Shown: piece after piece, positions 32,130 through 43,085 of the stretch | Numbering within the stretch: position 1 is the first letter of the stretch | How the letters are laid out: each line of letters begins with the position of its first letter | Origin: Sphaeroforma sirkka | Taxonomy: Eukaryota > Opisthokonta > Ichthyosporea > Ichthyophonida | DNA length: 45,000 nucleotides | Assembly: GCA_001586965.3 (NCBI GenBank) | Contig: LUCW03002184.1 | Location: 50,001-95,000 of the forward strand | Reading direction: 5' to 3' | The notes under the pieces: generated by a model | Database searches by the model: none | Seen by the model: the letters and a program-made list of their open reading frames with translations, nothing else | Told to the model about the DNA's origin: nothing | Program-made: the position numbers and the translations under genes

Positions 32130-35100
32130 ATTCGGTTCATCGCTCAGTGGTTGATGTTCCAGCACAACGTTGAGCATAACGCACAGTATATTCCATATAA
32201 CGATTACAGTGTACCTTTTTGCAGGTTGAATATAAATCAAACACATTTATCATAGGGTCGTATATAGGCACACATGTCGTTTTCTGATCGCAGAGTGTTT
32301 GCTTCCATCAACCCTGCGACTATATGTAACCGAAACTATGGACGAACAAGAACAGATATTCTTTCATATATCTATGTATCTATACCAACACCCATATATA
32401 TGGGAAGAATTGGCTCAGAATTCGTATCCTTTACGTCTTCTTTAAAAACAAATCGCTGCACACAAATGAGGGAGACATGATGCACATTCTATTCGCAGAA
32501 AATATATACGGATATGTGCCCAGACAAACACACATACATTTAAACAGATACATGTATTTAAACATGTATATACATTCAAACTTGTACATACATTTAAACA
32601 TGTACATACATTCAAACAGATATATACATTTAAACATGTACATACATTCAAACAGATAAATAAAATTTAAACATGTGCATCCATTTGAACATATACATAC
32701 ATTCAAACATGTACGTCCATTTGAACATACACATACATACATACATGTACATACATTTAAACATATTCAATGATAAACCAAGCTCTCACATACAAATGCG
32801 GTCTCCTCGTCATAGGGTGGCAATTTTTCCAATACTTTCCTGTCCGGCTTTAGAGTTTTTACGTGCTCTCCTAGAGCAAGTGAGTTTTGCCGCGGCATGA
32901 GTGGCAGTTGTTTGGGATTGCCAGTGTTGTGTGGTGTTTCCACAAACACCTCAGGTACGGGAGCTGGTAAGGGAGGAGGTGTGTATGAATATGAGGAACG
33001 TCAAACAACTGAAACCCAGTTGTAGTGCTGGAGGGGTTTGTTGTACGTGCCCAATCACGCGTATCCGTCCATCAACTCGAAATAATCAATTTGGAAGCAT
33101 ATTGTAAAACTGTCATGTGCGTAAATGGATGGATGAACAAATAATGTACATGCCACCACACCGTATCCGTGATTTGCGCATAGCCTCAAATAACTACAGG
33201 TACGTATAGGTGCATGTACTTTACACGTGTCACGCCCATATAATACATACATACACGCCCATATATTACATACTTAGAATATAAAAACAACTATCCTTTA
33301 CTATCACAGTACATTTGTGTGGTATTCATACTACAGTAGAAAGTACAGCTACACTACATTCACAGACTCGTGCATTCCACATCTACTACAGGAGCAAACC
33401 CACACCATACCCTCACTGCACCACAGGTATATACACGCATATCTACCCAAGTGTACATTTTCCAACCCATTCGAGCACGCTATACCAAAACCCTACATAC
33501 TCAAAACACTTGATACAAAACCATACATTCAAACACACCTGGCGTATCAGTACTAATCGAACTCTGGCTATACGGCAGCCCATTCTCACCCAATCCCAAA
33601 CCCAGCCCCTCAATCTCCTCAATATTCTTCAGGTCCTCATACACCTCCAGACGCGTCGGCCCCGTTAACCCGACCGACCGCACCACCACCGCCGAACGTG
33701 CTACGTCCTCCACCAGGCCAGCACGCGCTATCTGTTCATCCGTCGCAGGCATACCAGCCACTCTATTCCACACCCGGGCCGTATACTCTGCACTGTTGTG
33801 TATTCCAGCGACGTTGTCGGCGGTGGGCGTGGGCGTGCGGGTGAGGGTGTGGGGGGTTGCGGCGGCCATGTTTCCGGCCGTTGCCATGGCAACCCTGCTC
33901 GCCGCACTCGATGGCGCTTGCGAGGTGTGAGTGGCACTCTGCATTCCCGATGACTGCACCGTGTTAGGGACGGTGTGGCATTGGCTGGGACCGAACACAC
34001 TCGACGATTGAATTGTGTTTCTAGTACCGTTGGTATTGTTGTTGACGGTGGTGTGGTTTGAAGCAGACATGGCACCCTGTGGTCTAACAACAGCTCTAGC
34101 GGTCGCATTGAAATTCAGATTCGAATTCACGCTCCTATGCATAGGCGCATGCGAGCTCATAAGCGTAGTGGCACCCCCTGATGCCCGAGTTGCGGTGTCT
34201 CTTGCAGAATTCGCATCTATAACCACCCGCTCAGTCGTGATCGGCCTTTGAGGCGCACCATTGTGTATGCTACTGGCATCTCTCTGTGGTGCTGTGGAAT
34301 TAGCAAGGGTGTACCTCACCTGTGCAGCTGTATTCTCATGAGTCTGGGTGACGGTATTCGGCCACATATTTGTATCTGTGGTTGCAGGCGGATTTGCGGG
34401 TATGATGCTATTCATGGGTGGACCTATGGTACCGCCAGTAAAACTGTTGTAGTAGATACTGCCGTGAAAGCTGGTGATACCACTTGAGTTCGTGTTTGAT
34501 TTCACAGCAGGTAGCCGTGTATGCTTCACACGAGACTTGTAAGACTGCGCGTCGCGTCTGGCCTGACTCTGCGTGCCCACCGGTCTCTCTAGTATCACAG
34601 GCCTGGGTGGCTCACCCGAAATGGCTCTACCTAAACTATACGTATCTTTCTTGTAATCGAACGGAGTCCTGGTCGGTCCAAGCACCCGAGGATGTGGTGC
34701 AGGCGGAGGCGCTTGATTGGACCGTACCATATTTCCGTTATTCGTATTCCCACTACCTGCAATCCCCCCCTGCGAAGTATTCGGCTTACGCGGTTTCGGA
34801 GAAATGCCTTTCCCGATCAGTTTAGGCTTATTCATACTTTCGGGTAGGCTAGCAATTTTGGGTTGCATGGACCTATGCAGAGGCATACCCTCATAGTGTG
34901 TAGAAGACGTGGTCAGGTGTGTTTGATGTGGCATCGTAGCAGTTGAGCTAGAGGTGTTCAGCGACATTCTTGAGTCGTTGGATGTGCCGTTATTGCCTGA
35001 ATGAGATACACCTGTGTTCCCTGACAACACGTTCCTGTTGGCGTTGTTTACGTTCCTATCGTGGCGCGTGTTTGACTGTTGTATCATATTAGTTGGTGTA

Positions 35101-35963
35101 CTACCCATCTGCAGGTGTGCTGTATACTTTGACCAGCCACTATTGATCGGCTGTGCAATGTGTTGGGTGGTTTGTATAGTCCTATCCACATTATTCATAT
35201 ATCCCGGTTGAGACGTTGTCTGCTGTTGTATCATACCCGTCGGTGTAGTGCCATTCGGTGTGAACGCTGAGTTCCCTGATATAACGTTTCTGGCTGAATG
35301 TGTCCCGATACTAGCTGAATGTGTTACATCATTAGCTAGTCGTTGAATCTTATTAGGATTGTTTGGGTGCAATGTATGTGATGATGTCCTATGTTGCACC
35401 GTATCATTTGATTTACTGTTTTTCGGCATATTTCTCGAATCATTTGACTTGCTTTTAACTGTTGGCAAGGTCCCAGTACCATTTGTTAATTGTGTATAGT
35501 TGATTGCAGGCCGCGTGCCCATGTTTACTGGTTGTGCACCGGTATTCACTGGCTGAGTAGCGTTACCGGCTTTCTGTACACCAGTATTCGCTGGTCGAGT
35601 ATCGCTATTGGCTGGTAAAGCACCAGTACTAGTACTATTCACCGGCTGTGTGCTGGTGAGGGATGATTGAGTACCACCATTTGCCGTGTTAGCATGCTTA
35701 CCATACCTACCGAGTGTCGGTTCCTGTTGTGACAACATGGGGGTTGATGTGTTATACCTCGGCGTCTTGGTAGACTCCTTTGATATCATGTTTTCCGCTG
35801 GTCTTGTGCCCACATTGTTTGTGTGTCCAGACATACTGATACTATTGTTTCCATTAGCTCTATGCGACAATTGTGCACTGGTGTTGGTCGGAGACCCAAT
35901 TCGCTTTATCTCTTCCCATGTAGCATTGTTGACCTCTACCTCGTAGGGAGGAGTCTCAACCAT
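14286..35963 (-). CDS. BRWD/PHIP: BRWD/PHIP-like WD40 protein with three bromodomains, 26 exons
   Basis: Exons in transcript order: 35963-33539, 32963-32794, 31794-31630, 30738-30430, 29980-29850, 29368-29265, 28638-28388, 27591-27340, 26741-26637, 26234-26094, 25402-25276, 24775-24616, 24076-23971, 23438-23289, 22552-22333, 22210-22151, 21781-21690, 21375-21003, 19760-18629, 17973-17828, 17387-17177, 16593-16347, 16048-15918, 15513-15369, 14847-14689, 14369-14286. Total 7596 nt, 2531 residues plus TAA. Every border is GT...AG and every junction keeps frame, which strongly supports one gene. Domains: disordered N-terminus (1 to about 850), BRWD N-terminal helical region (about 855-920), WD40 propeller (about 1020-1450), charged linker (about 1480-2157), bromodomains at about 2160-2270, 2290-2405 and 2420-2525. 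Animal BRWD1, BRWD3 and PHIP bind chromatin and serve as CRL4 substrate receptors (family knowledge). They have two bromodomains preceded by a Tudor-like domain, whereas here there are three and I see no Tudor-like segment. The start is the first ATG after the (TA)n tract. Confidence 0.88.
14848..15368 (-). repeat. Intron 24 made of two tandem ~250-bp copies
   Basis: 15368-15117 and 15113-14870 are highly similar over their length, sharing TTACTAGTATATGTATATAA, ATTAATCCTATAGTTCGGTA and CCACGTTTGATGTGCTGAAA. Each copy carries a GAGTGGATATATAT start next to the donor position and a pyrimidine/TA section. The intron therefore looks like a tandem duplication of an ancestral shorter intron. Confidence 0.88.
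15918..16593 (-). CDS. Exons 22-23: divergent bromodomain 2
   Basis: Exons 16593-16347 and 16048-15918. The segment [14 protein letters not shown] is followed by [14 protein letters not shown] and, after the splice, [19 protein letters not shown] then VSYN with the BC-loop Asn. The distance from MDL to YN equals that of typical bromodomains (33 residues), supporting the splice. The ZA loop lacks the usual FPDYY and is replaced by KELQRYL, so ligand binding may be altered. Confidence 0.78.
16594..17176 (-). other. Intron 21
   Basis: Contains two short repeats around ACAGGTATAACAAA (about 16884 and 16960). Otherwise unique; a 228-codon open frame overlapping exon 22 continues through part of it, but the intron part has no recognisable protein character. 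Confidence 0.6.
17177..17973 (-). CDS. Exons 20-21: bromodomain 1
   Basis: Exons 17973-17828 and 17387-17177. The ZA loop reads [17 protein letters not shown] and continues across the intron with [11 protein letters not shown]. Helix B and the BC loop follow: [17 protein letters not shown], with the conserved acetyl-lysine-binding Asn in KAYN, then [14 protein letters not shown] for helix C. All canonical positions are present, so it should be competent to bind acetyl-lysine. Confidence 0.92.
17388..17827. repeat. Intron 20 with (TACA)n/(CA)n microsatellites
   Basis: Imperfect TACATACA and CACACA repeats occupy about 17490-17680. The rest is unique. Confidence 0.85.
17974..18628 (-). other. 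Intron 19, no feature seen
   Basis: 655 bases between the linker exon and bromodomain 1. This is where animal BRWD genes would encode the Tudor-like domain. I translated both strands by eye and found no fitting exon; only a 90-codon unrelated open frame on the plus strand (18067-18339). Confidence 0.55.
18629..21781 (-). CDS. Exons 17-19: acidic/basic disordered linker
   Basis: Exon 17 (21781-21690) encodes [20 protein letters not shown]. Exon 18 (21375-21003) alternates acidic-serine clusters ([35 protein letters not shown]) with basic AT-hook-like or proline-lysine stretches ([10 protein letters not shown]). Exon 19 (19760-18629) is 376 codons of the same kind ([55 protein letters not shown]). 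In animal BRWD proteins this span also carries a Tudor-like fold; I find no equivalent aromatic-rich sequence here. Phosphorylation by CK2-type kinases is plausible from the composition. Confidence 0.82.
19761..21002. repeat. Intron 18 with long (CA)n/(TACA)n/(TA)n block
   Basis: About 20385-20925 is almost entirely CACACA, TACATACA and TATA repeats. The 19761-20380 part is unique with no gene seen. Confidence 0.88.
21376..22150 (-). other. Introns 17 and 16
   Basis: Apart from exon 17 (21690-21781) this holds unique AT-rich intron sequence with a short (CA)n at about 21671-21686. Nothing else seen. Confidence 0.5.
22151..22210 (-). CDS. Exon 16: 60-bp micro-exon duplicating the end of exon 15
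   Basis: Acceptor TATTAG before 22210, donor GTAAGC after 22151, phase 1 on both sides, so it can be included or skipped without changing frame. It encodes [20 protein letters not shown], a diverged copy of the last residues of exon 15 ([14 protein letters not shown]...RSPAGN). The acceptor AG corresponds to an ordinary internal AG codon position in exon 15. Confidence 0.78.
22333..24076 (-). CDS. Exons 13-15: post-propeller region and coiled basic segment
   Basis: Exon 13 (24076-23971) continues from SDYP with [19 protein letters not shown], matching the conserved segment after the BRWD propeller. Exon 14 (23438-23289) has [20 protein letters not shown]. Exon 15 (22552-22333) is strongly basic and helical ([31 protein letters not shown]), a likely coiled coil or nuclear-localisation segment. 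It ends with [17 protein letters not shown] sequence, which is repeated in the next micro-exon. Confidence 0.85.
22764..22976. repeat. Two-copy tandem repeat (~102 bp) in intron 14
   Basis: Two units share AGATACTTTCG, GGACCTGAAAA, AAACTCTCGA and ATTGATCCTGAAAAGACTAT. Flanking intron sequence (22553-22760) has GGTTTAGGGTT-type words but no true telomeric array. Confidence 0.88.
23520..23705. repeat. 36-bp tandem repeat, about five copies, intron 13
   Basis: Units built on AGATTGTATATAGGATCTA plus a TAAGTCAACAAGTGA-like block. A (CA)n/(TA)n tract follows at about 23910-23945. Confidence 0.9.
24345..24595. repeat. Duplicated unit embedded in (TA)n, intron 12
   Basis: A non-repetitive core of about 60 bases starting CGAGAGGCATATAGATACAT occurs at about 24368-24425 and again at about 24474-24533, each followed by ACGTATATATA and a long TA run. 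Confidence 0.92.
24616..29980 (-). CDS. Exons 5-12: WD40 propeller
   Basis: Blades are readable in order: [18 protein letters not shown] with GDDGNIKIW (exon 5); [12 protein letters not shown] with [10 protein letters not shown] (exon 6); [14 protein letters not shown] (exon 7); [19 protein letters not shown] spanning exons 7 and 8; [13 protein letters not shown] with [12 protein letters not shown] (exon 8); [17 protein letters not shown] with CTVKVWN (exon 10); [11 protein letters not shown] joined to [20 protein letters not shown] (exons 10 and 11); [18 protein letters not shown] (exon 12). The order and even the connecting phrases (GSxDGTARxW, VLEPHPxDP, FSPDG) follow animal BRWD/PHIP. Confidence 0.92.
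24776..25275 (-). other. Intron 11
   Basis: TA and CA microsatellites at about 24832-24970. The remainder is unique. The short repeat AGATAAAGTACATACGTGT occurs twice beside the exon 11 donor (about 25240-25278), another case of a donor-proximal duplication. Confidence 0.6.
25540..26093 (-). repeat. Degenerate ~86-bp tandem array, intron 10
   Basis: The clearest two units are 25662-25745 and 25748-25830, sharing CCTACATACGATCACGGTTG and AAACGTATAAACGGTAAGGG. More diverged units lie on both sides. The sequence next to the exon 10 donor (26066-26093) resembles the unit border. Confidence 0.82.
26340..26630. repeat. (TA)n and related microsatellites, intron 9
   Basis: TA tract at 26415-26545 with TATC-type interruptions, ending just before the exon 9 donor at 26636. 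Confidence 0.95.
27078..27215 (-). pseudogene. Relic duplicate of WD40 exon 8 in intron 8
   Basis: Aligns with 27338-27475 (the 3' half of exon 8) at a constant offset of about 260 bases. Translation of the first part keeps [14 protein letters not shown], corresponding to [15 protein letters not shown] one-base deletion then shifts frame, and the next frame keeps [14 protein letters not shown] against [16 protein letters not shown] possible GTATAT donor remains. A decayed exon copy. Confidence 0.8.
27815..28065 (+). repeat. ~60-66-bp tandem repeat, four copies, intron 7
   Basis: Units share GATGAATTCGATA, AAAGAGAA, CACGAGTGTTCGT and CTATGGGTGAAGCT. Most units are multiples of three and the plus strand stays open for 150 codons, but the translation is just the repeat; I do not call a gene. 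Confidence 0.88.
28645..28897 (-). repeat. ~80-85-bp tandem repeat abutting the exon 7 acceptor, intron 6
   Basis: Three units with GTGTTGAGCCAAGAA, GAATGTGTTGC and GTGATATGGATAGGCGT. On the gene strand each unit has a CTTTTCTTTTCTT pyrimidine tract, and the copy nearest exon 7 supplies the working polypyrimidine tract. Confidence 0.88.
28898..29264 (-). other. Rest of intron 6
   Basis: Unique sequence with a weak two-copy repeat around CAAGTGTCTGCATG / AAAAGTGTCTGCATG (29082 and 29171). No gene seen. Confidence 0.5.
29369..29849. repeat. Intron 5 with TA/CA microsatellites
   Basis: Microsatellites at about 29680-29815. The rest is unique; no exon seen. Confidence 0.8.
30005..30225. repeat. 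Intron 4: duplicated unit between (TA)n tracts
   Basis: A 30-base core beginning CGTGATACCGGATGGCAATA appears at about 30116-30145 and 30190-30219, each preceded by a TA run of 40 bases or more. Confidence 0.93.
30430..32963 (-). CDS. Exons 2-4: BRWD N-terminal helical region leading to the propeller
   Basis: Exons 32963-32794, 31794-31630 and 30738-30430. The [15 protein letters not shown] stretch followed by [10 protein letters not shown] and [10 protein letters not shown] parallels the conserved family start ELYFLIARFL...LLPRRxDW. Exon 4 is basic ([26 protein letters not shown]) and leads into the first WD40 blade, in the place of the conserved basic stretch that precedes the propeller in animal BRWD proteins. 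Confidence 0.8.
30739..31629. repeat. Intron 3: microsatellites plus a two-copy ~97-bp repeat
   Basis: TA/CATA repeats lie at about 30785-30926. Two tandem units at about 31254-31430 share CCAGAGTGAGCATTTTC, AAACTTGACTGG and AGTGAGCATA. No coding sequence seen. Confidence 0.85.
31795..32793. repeat. Intron 2: (TA)n and ~16-bp minisatellite
   Basis: A CA/TA tract lies at about 32060-32127. A minisatellite of CATACATTYAAACATGTA-type units fills 32520-32765. The remainder is unique. Confidence 0.85.
32964..33538 (-). other. Intron 1 of the WD40-bromodomain gene
   Basis: 575 bases of unique sequence between the large first exon and exon 2. No additional exon or microsatellite of note. Confidence 0.6.
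33539..35963 (-). CDS. Exon 1: 808-codon Asn/Ser/Thr-rich N-terminal extension
   Basis: A single open exon from ATG 35963, beginning [19 protein letters not shown], ending in phase 1 at donor GTGTGT. Composition is rich in N, T, S, P, G and Q with imprecise internal repeats ([20 protein letters not shown] blocks, about 35465-35640). There is no recognisable globular domain except perhaps the short [10 protein letters not shown] helix at the start. Its phase joins exactly to exon 2 (32963), giving STDTP then APVPEV. BRWD-family proteins usually start directly with the helical region, so this extension is unusual. A separate upstream gene is the alternative, but then a stop would be expected. 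Confidence 0.75.
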
Positions 35964-37194
<1,231 letters not shown>

Positions 37195-37923
37195 ATGGTA
37201 GTCGATGCTGTCATGGCGTCACACACTACGACCGCGAGTTATCTGGACACGTTGAAGAAACGTACCAAACCCAGCAAGGACGTTGCAATGCCTGATTTCC
37301 TCGTACATCCAACCAACAGAGACAATGCGCTTAAGTGTGGGGAAACATGGTTGAGTGGGAAGGTAGTAGACGATGATATAGGGGATTTAAATCTATGGCG
37401 TGTACATGATAAGCTGTATGATCTTACGGACTTTGCGAAGAAACATCCTGGAGGCGCTTTCTGGCTAGACATGACGCGTGGTATGGTTGAATGAAATGTT
37501 TTGTTACAGGGTATACCATGGATTATCGAACAATATGTAGCATATAAGTACCCTTTTACAGAGTTGGCAATTGGTTTCTTGATTATGCTATCATATTTGG
37601 AGGTAGGGTTTGCTAGCATTGTTTGTGTGTATATACTATTACATTGCTTTCACCTTGCACTACAACCTAGCTTATGTGAGCACAGCATCGCGAAGTATCA
37701 ACTTCATTCTGTCTCTTAATTTGGACAGCACTTCTGCATGCAATATTCAACAATAGAATATAAATCGTGTGGCATCATAAAGCTGTCCCCTGTGTATGAA
37801 TCAACTTTTTTATGTACGGATATAAATGGGATACTCGAGGCAGATCGTGTGATAGGTTTTGCTATCGTGCGTGTAGATACAATTCCAGGTATTAACAGAA
37901 GCGTCATATATATATATATACAT

Positions 37924-37979
<56 letters not shown>

Positions 37980-38015
37980 ATATATACATGCATACATACA
38001 CACACACACACACGG

Positions 38016-38047
<32 letters not shown>

Positions 38048-38146
38048 CCAAGCAAATATATATATACACATATATATATATATATTTATCATTTTTATAT
38101 GTATATATATATATTTGCATAATACATATATGCATAATATATCTGC

Positions 38147-38182
<36 letters not shown>

Positions 38183-38198
38183 GTGCATATATATTTAT

Positions 38199-38287
<89 letters not shown>

Positions 38288-38346
38288 TAATATATGACAT
38301 GATGATGATGTGTGTGTGTGTATATATCTACAAAATATATATATTT

Positions 38347-38418
<72 letters not shown>

Positions 38419-39366
38419 GTATGATGATGTGTGTGTGTATGTGTACGATAATTCGAGGTAATGGTTTGTATATGAATTCTCTCAGGTACGGATATAACTG
38501 AAGCGTTTGAAGCCAGTCATATAGATCCCAAGGTACAACAACTATTGAGAAAGTTTGAAAAAAGGGCCTGCAAAGGGATCGAGGAAAAGCCCGTACACGT
38601 TTGTAGACGATGGGTTCTATCAAACACTCAAGCGACGTGTGTACGAAGTCTTGAAGAACACGCCCAAGGTGTGTAGTCTTTGATAGTTCTAGATATGGAT
38701 ATGTATGAAATAAAAATCAGAATTTCTTGCATCATAATACATGTAGCAACTATCTTTCATTTGCACCTATCGAGCGCCTTGTAATCTATATGTATATATG
38801 TATATGTATATGCAATATGCAGTGGTATGCAGTGAGCAGGGAGTAGTATGCGGTGAGAAGGTGATAGTGGTTGTATTCAGTACTAGCACGAAACATCACA
38901 CAATACACCACAAATTTTATGTCGTGTGAGATTTTATCGATTCTCTTAAACTTACATCCGATCATCGTTTCAAAGGGGAAATCCTGTTGTAAATTTTGAC
39001 CGTGTAATGTATTTCAGTTGCATGAAAGTATAGATGAAATTCATATTTGTAATTTGATATACACGTATAGATATAGTTCATATTTCTTGAAAGCTCTGGA
39101 CATTTAAAGTGTCGACGCAAGTAGATCTGCATGCATTAATAGTCATGCTACTGTTACAATATTGTACACTACGTAGGGCCCCAGTCAGATATCGAAGAAT
39201 GTTATGGATGGTACAGCACTCTCTTTTGGTATCCTTGCGTTTGCTCGCTGGATATTTTCAGTCTACTCTGGCTGCCGCATTGGCTGGTGCACTACTTGCG
39301 TACGTATTCTGTTGTTTATCCAAGTGGTGAAGAAACAACAATTTGTATATACTTACATATGTATTG

Positions 39367-39439
<73 letters not shown>

Positions 39440-39456
39440 TACACACACACATCACA

Positions 39457-39487
<31 letters not shown>

Positions 39488-39515
39488 TATATATACACAC
39501 ATATATACATGTAGC

Positions 39516-39546
<31 letters not shown>

Positions 39547-40777
39547 CATATATTATATGTATATTATATAATATGTATATTATGGTCATATATAATGTGT
39601 ATGTATACGTAATATGTACATATATATATATGTATATGCATATATATATATATATGCATAATAATATATGCTGTATACATGCATGTACAATGCATATGTA
39701 TTATGATGTTGATGATATCAATACATGGCTCATAATATAATATGTCTGCATATGCATAATAATGCATGCATAATATATATATACATATTATGTATTGTTT
39801 ACATATTATTACATGTACATGTTACATGTATACACATAATGCATACATATGCATATTAATGATAATGTAACACATATGTATTAATATATATATAGCAATA
39901 TGTATATTATTATACATAATATATATATCATAATATATGTATGCATCAATAATCATAATAATATTTATACATATAATGGCATATATGTTGATGATTGTTG
40001 CGGTACATGCAATACAATAATGCATATGTATAATGGATAAATGTTGTTGCGTTCATATAATATATATGTTATCATGTGTACATAATAATGTAATAATATG
40101 CATGCCATGTAATACATGATATAATGCGTATGGATAACAACCGTAATGTATGTATAATGACGTGTGCATTATGTATGTATATATAATATATATTATTATT
40201 AATAATAATATGTAATATTAATAATAATAATAATAACATATTATTTATATATGATAATATCATAATAATATGTATTATTATATAATTATGCACATGCATA
40301 CACATACATATGCAATATAATCATATATATATAATATGTATATGTCAACATAGCCCATGTGGATGCGATAATACATATAGCCAATAATATGCAATATGTA
40401 TACATTAACATTGCACGCAATATATGCATACATATATATAATAATTACATTACATACAATAACACAGCCAACAATAATAATATATACTAATATTACAACA
40501 TGTAATATATATATTGGTATATATAATAATAATATATAATATATCATATAATAATATATATATATGTATATAATCTCAGATGTATATATAATATAGTATA
40601 CATATCAAACATGCATATATATACATGTTTATATGTGTTTACATATAGCCATACAATCACATTATGCCATATATATAATAATATTATATATATAATATAT
40701 AATATATATATATATAATATACATCATACATATGCTGTATATATATGCATATGCATACATACATATATATATAATGC

Positions 40778-40863
<86 letters not shown>

Positions 40864-42598
40864 ATATATACATGTGTGTATTTATGTATGTATATATATA
40901 TATGTGAGAGTGTTTGCTTCATATATGAACGTATGAGTATGTGTGCGTGCGTGCGGATATGTGTTTGTATGTATGTTAGCGCATACTTTTTCATATATAC
41001 ATACATATTTATTTGTGTGTAGATCCTATATTTTACAACCATCCTTTACTTATGCTCGTGTGTACTTCCAGAATGAATATGATGCTGTCATAATCTACTT
41101 GTCAACTGCAATGTTTTTTTTAGAAATAGCATCCGATCTTATGAACTTGTTGGTCATTAAGCTCAATGGGGCTGATGTGTTGTTGCATTAAACTGTCGCA
41201 TGCTCGACATCTAGTATCTTAATTGAAAGTGACTGCTAGCTACGGTGCGTGCTTCGTATCACCGACTCGTCTAGAAATCATTTTTGGCTGATTTCGACCG
41301 ATGTTTATATCATTGAGAGTATCTCACTCAACCGTTTGTTACACCATTCAGCCTGACAGTCGGTGCCGCCCATAACTTCTTTCACCAACGGGATAATTGG
41401 TAAGCAACTATTGTACCATTGTACTTCCGGTGATTTAATTCTGTATTGGCCTAATTGCGTATATGAATGTTTAGACATTGTCTGTGCCTCTATTATAGTG
41501 TCTGGGCTGCCGTCAATGCATGCGTTTGCTTGCGATGTCGATACACTACTTGCAGTCAAAGTGATCATATGCACATGTATGCTAGTATATCAGCCTTTCG
41601 ATAGCTTAGTATGGTACTTCCTCTACATATCTGACGATAGATTTATCGTCATACATGTTATAGCGACGAGTTGCAATATAAATTATTAACAGTGGTTGCC
41701 TAGGGTTTAGGGTTTAATACTTGCAGATGAGTTCACAACATTAGAACATATCTCCGTTCCTTTTGTTAGACGCCAGCATGCTGCGGCTACTTCAGCTACA
41801 CTTTCAGTACATATTTTATGCCTTGCTTTCAGTTTAATTAAACATTCATCGTCATACAGCATCATAATATTTGCAGTAGAGTTTACGCGATGATCATACA
41901 ATTGCGTCCATCCGCTTTCCGTTTGATATATATTTTTATTTTGAGCACAGTCTTGTCCATTCCATGTGATGTGATAAGCTGTGTTCACACAATCCGTACA
42001 TACATACTTGAATAGGCTGTCGTAGACGTCCTTGGTGCTTTCAATTGCGAACTCCGTCCGTATCGCATCCTGCTTTCATTTAAAAATATCTTTGTCATCT
42101 ATATCCATCATTAAAATTAAATTTTGTATTTGAATTAATTATTAAAATTAATATTTTGTCATTTAAATTAATCATTAAAATCAATCTTTGTCTTCAATGC
42201 ATCACTTCGAAGTTGGCCATCAGTCAAGAGCGCATACTCCACCAATCTCACCTTGTTTGAATCCTTACTACTCGACCTTTAGTATGTTTCCAATATAAGG
42301 CACTACTTCCGTTTCCGTTTCCATTTAGTTACATAGAATGTATCAGGATCCATCCTTTGTTTGTCTCACACACTTGATCCACCAATCTCTGGGCGATATA
42401 ATTCACTTATATCACACACTTGGTTTTGATTATATGTAATCAGGAGAATGTACTATTTTGAGCTGAGTTTTCTGCACGTTGATGACTGGCGTGTGACACA
42501 CGCTCTCTCCCACCACATGTTTACAAACACCGTCCAGGACATCGAGGTGTGTCGATGTTTGAGAGTGACTGAGAGTGACGGAGTGTGTCTGAATTTAC

Positions 42599-42694
<96 letters not shown>

Positions 42695-42764
42695 TGTGTG
42701 TGTGTGTGTATGTATGTTTTATTTATCTATTTTTATTTATATAAAAAAAAGTATACATATATAC

Positions 42765-42810
<46 letters not shown>

Positions 42811-43035
42811 GTACATTATATGTATGTTTCATATATATATATATATATACACACATATATATATATATATATTTATATATATGTATATATATAATATATA
42901 CATACATGCATACACACACATATATATATATATTTAATACATGTATATGTATATATATATATATATATATACATATGCACATGCACACAAACACATATAT
43001 ATATATATGTTTATTTAATACATGTATATAATTTA

Positions 43036-43085
<50 letters not shown>

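Noticed and set aside
34015..34825. Plus-strand ORFs inside the 808-codon exon
   Set aside because: Antisense shadows of the Asn/Ser/Thr-rich minus-strand exon; no start context or domain.
37501..37719. Plus-strand hydrophobic ORF ([20 protein letters not shown]) after a TTACAG
   Set aside because: It begins only 21 bases after the exon 1 donor, has no phase-compatible route between the two halves of the cytochrome b5 domain, and exon 2 at 38486 completes that domain correctly.
41700..41722. Telomere-like TTTAGGG repeats (also words near 22565-22600)
   Set aside because: Only two adjacent units here and scattered single words elsewhere; too few for an interstitial telomeric array.
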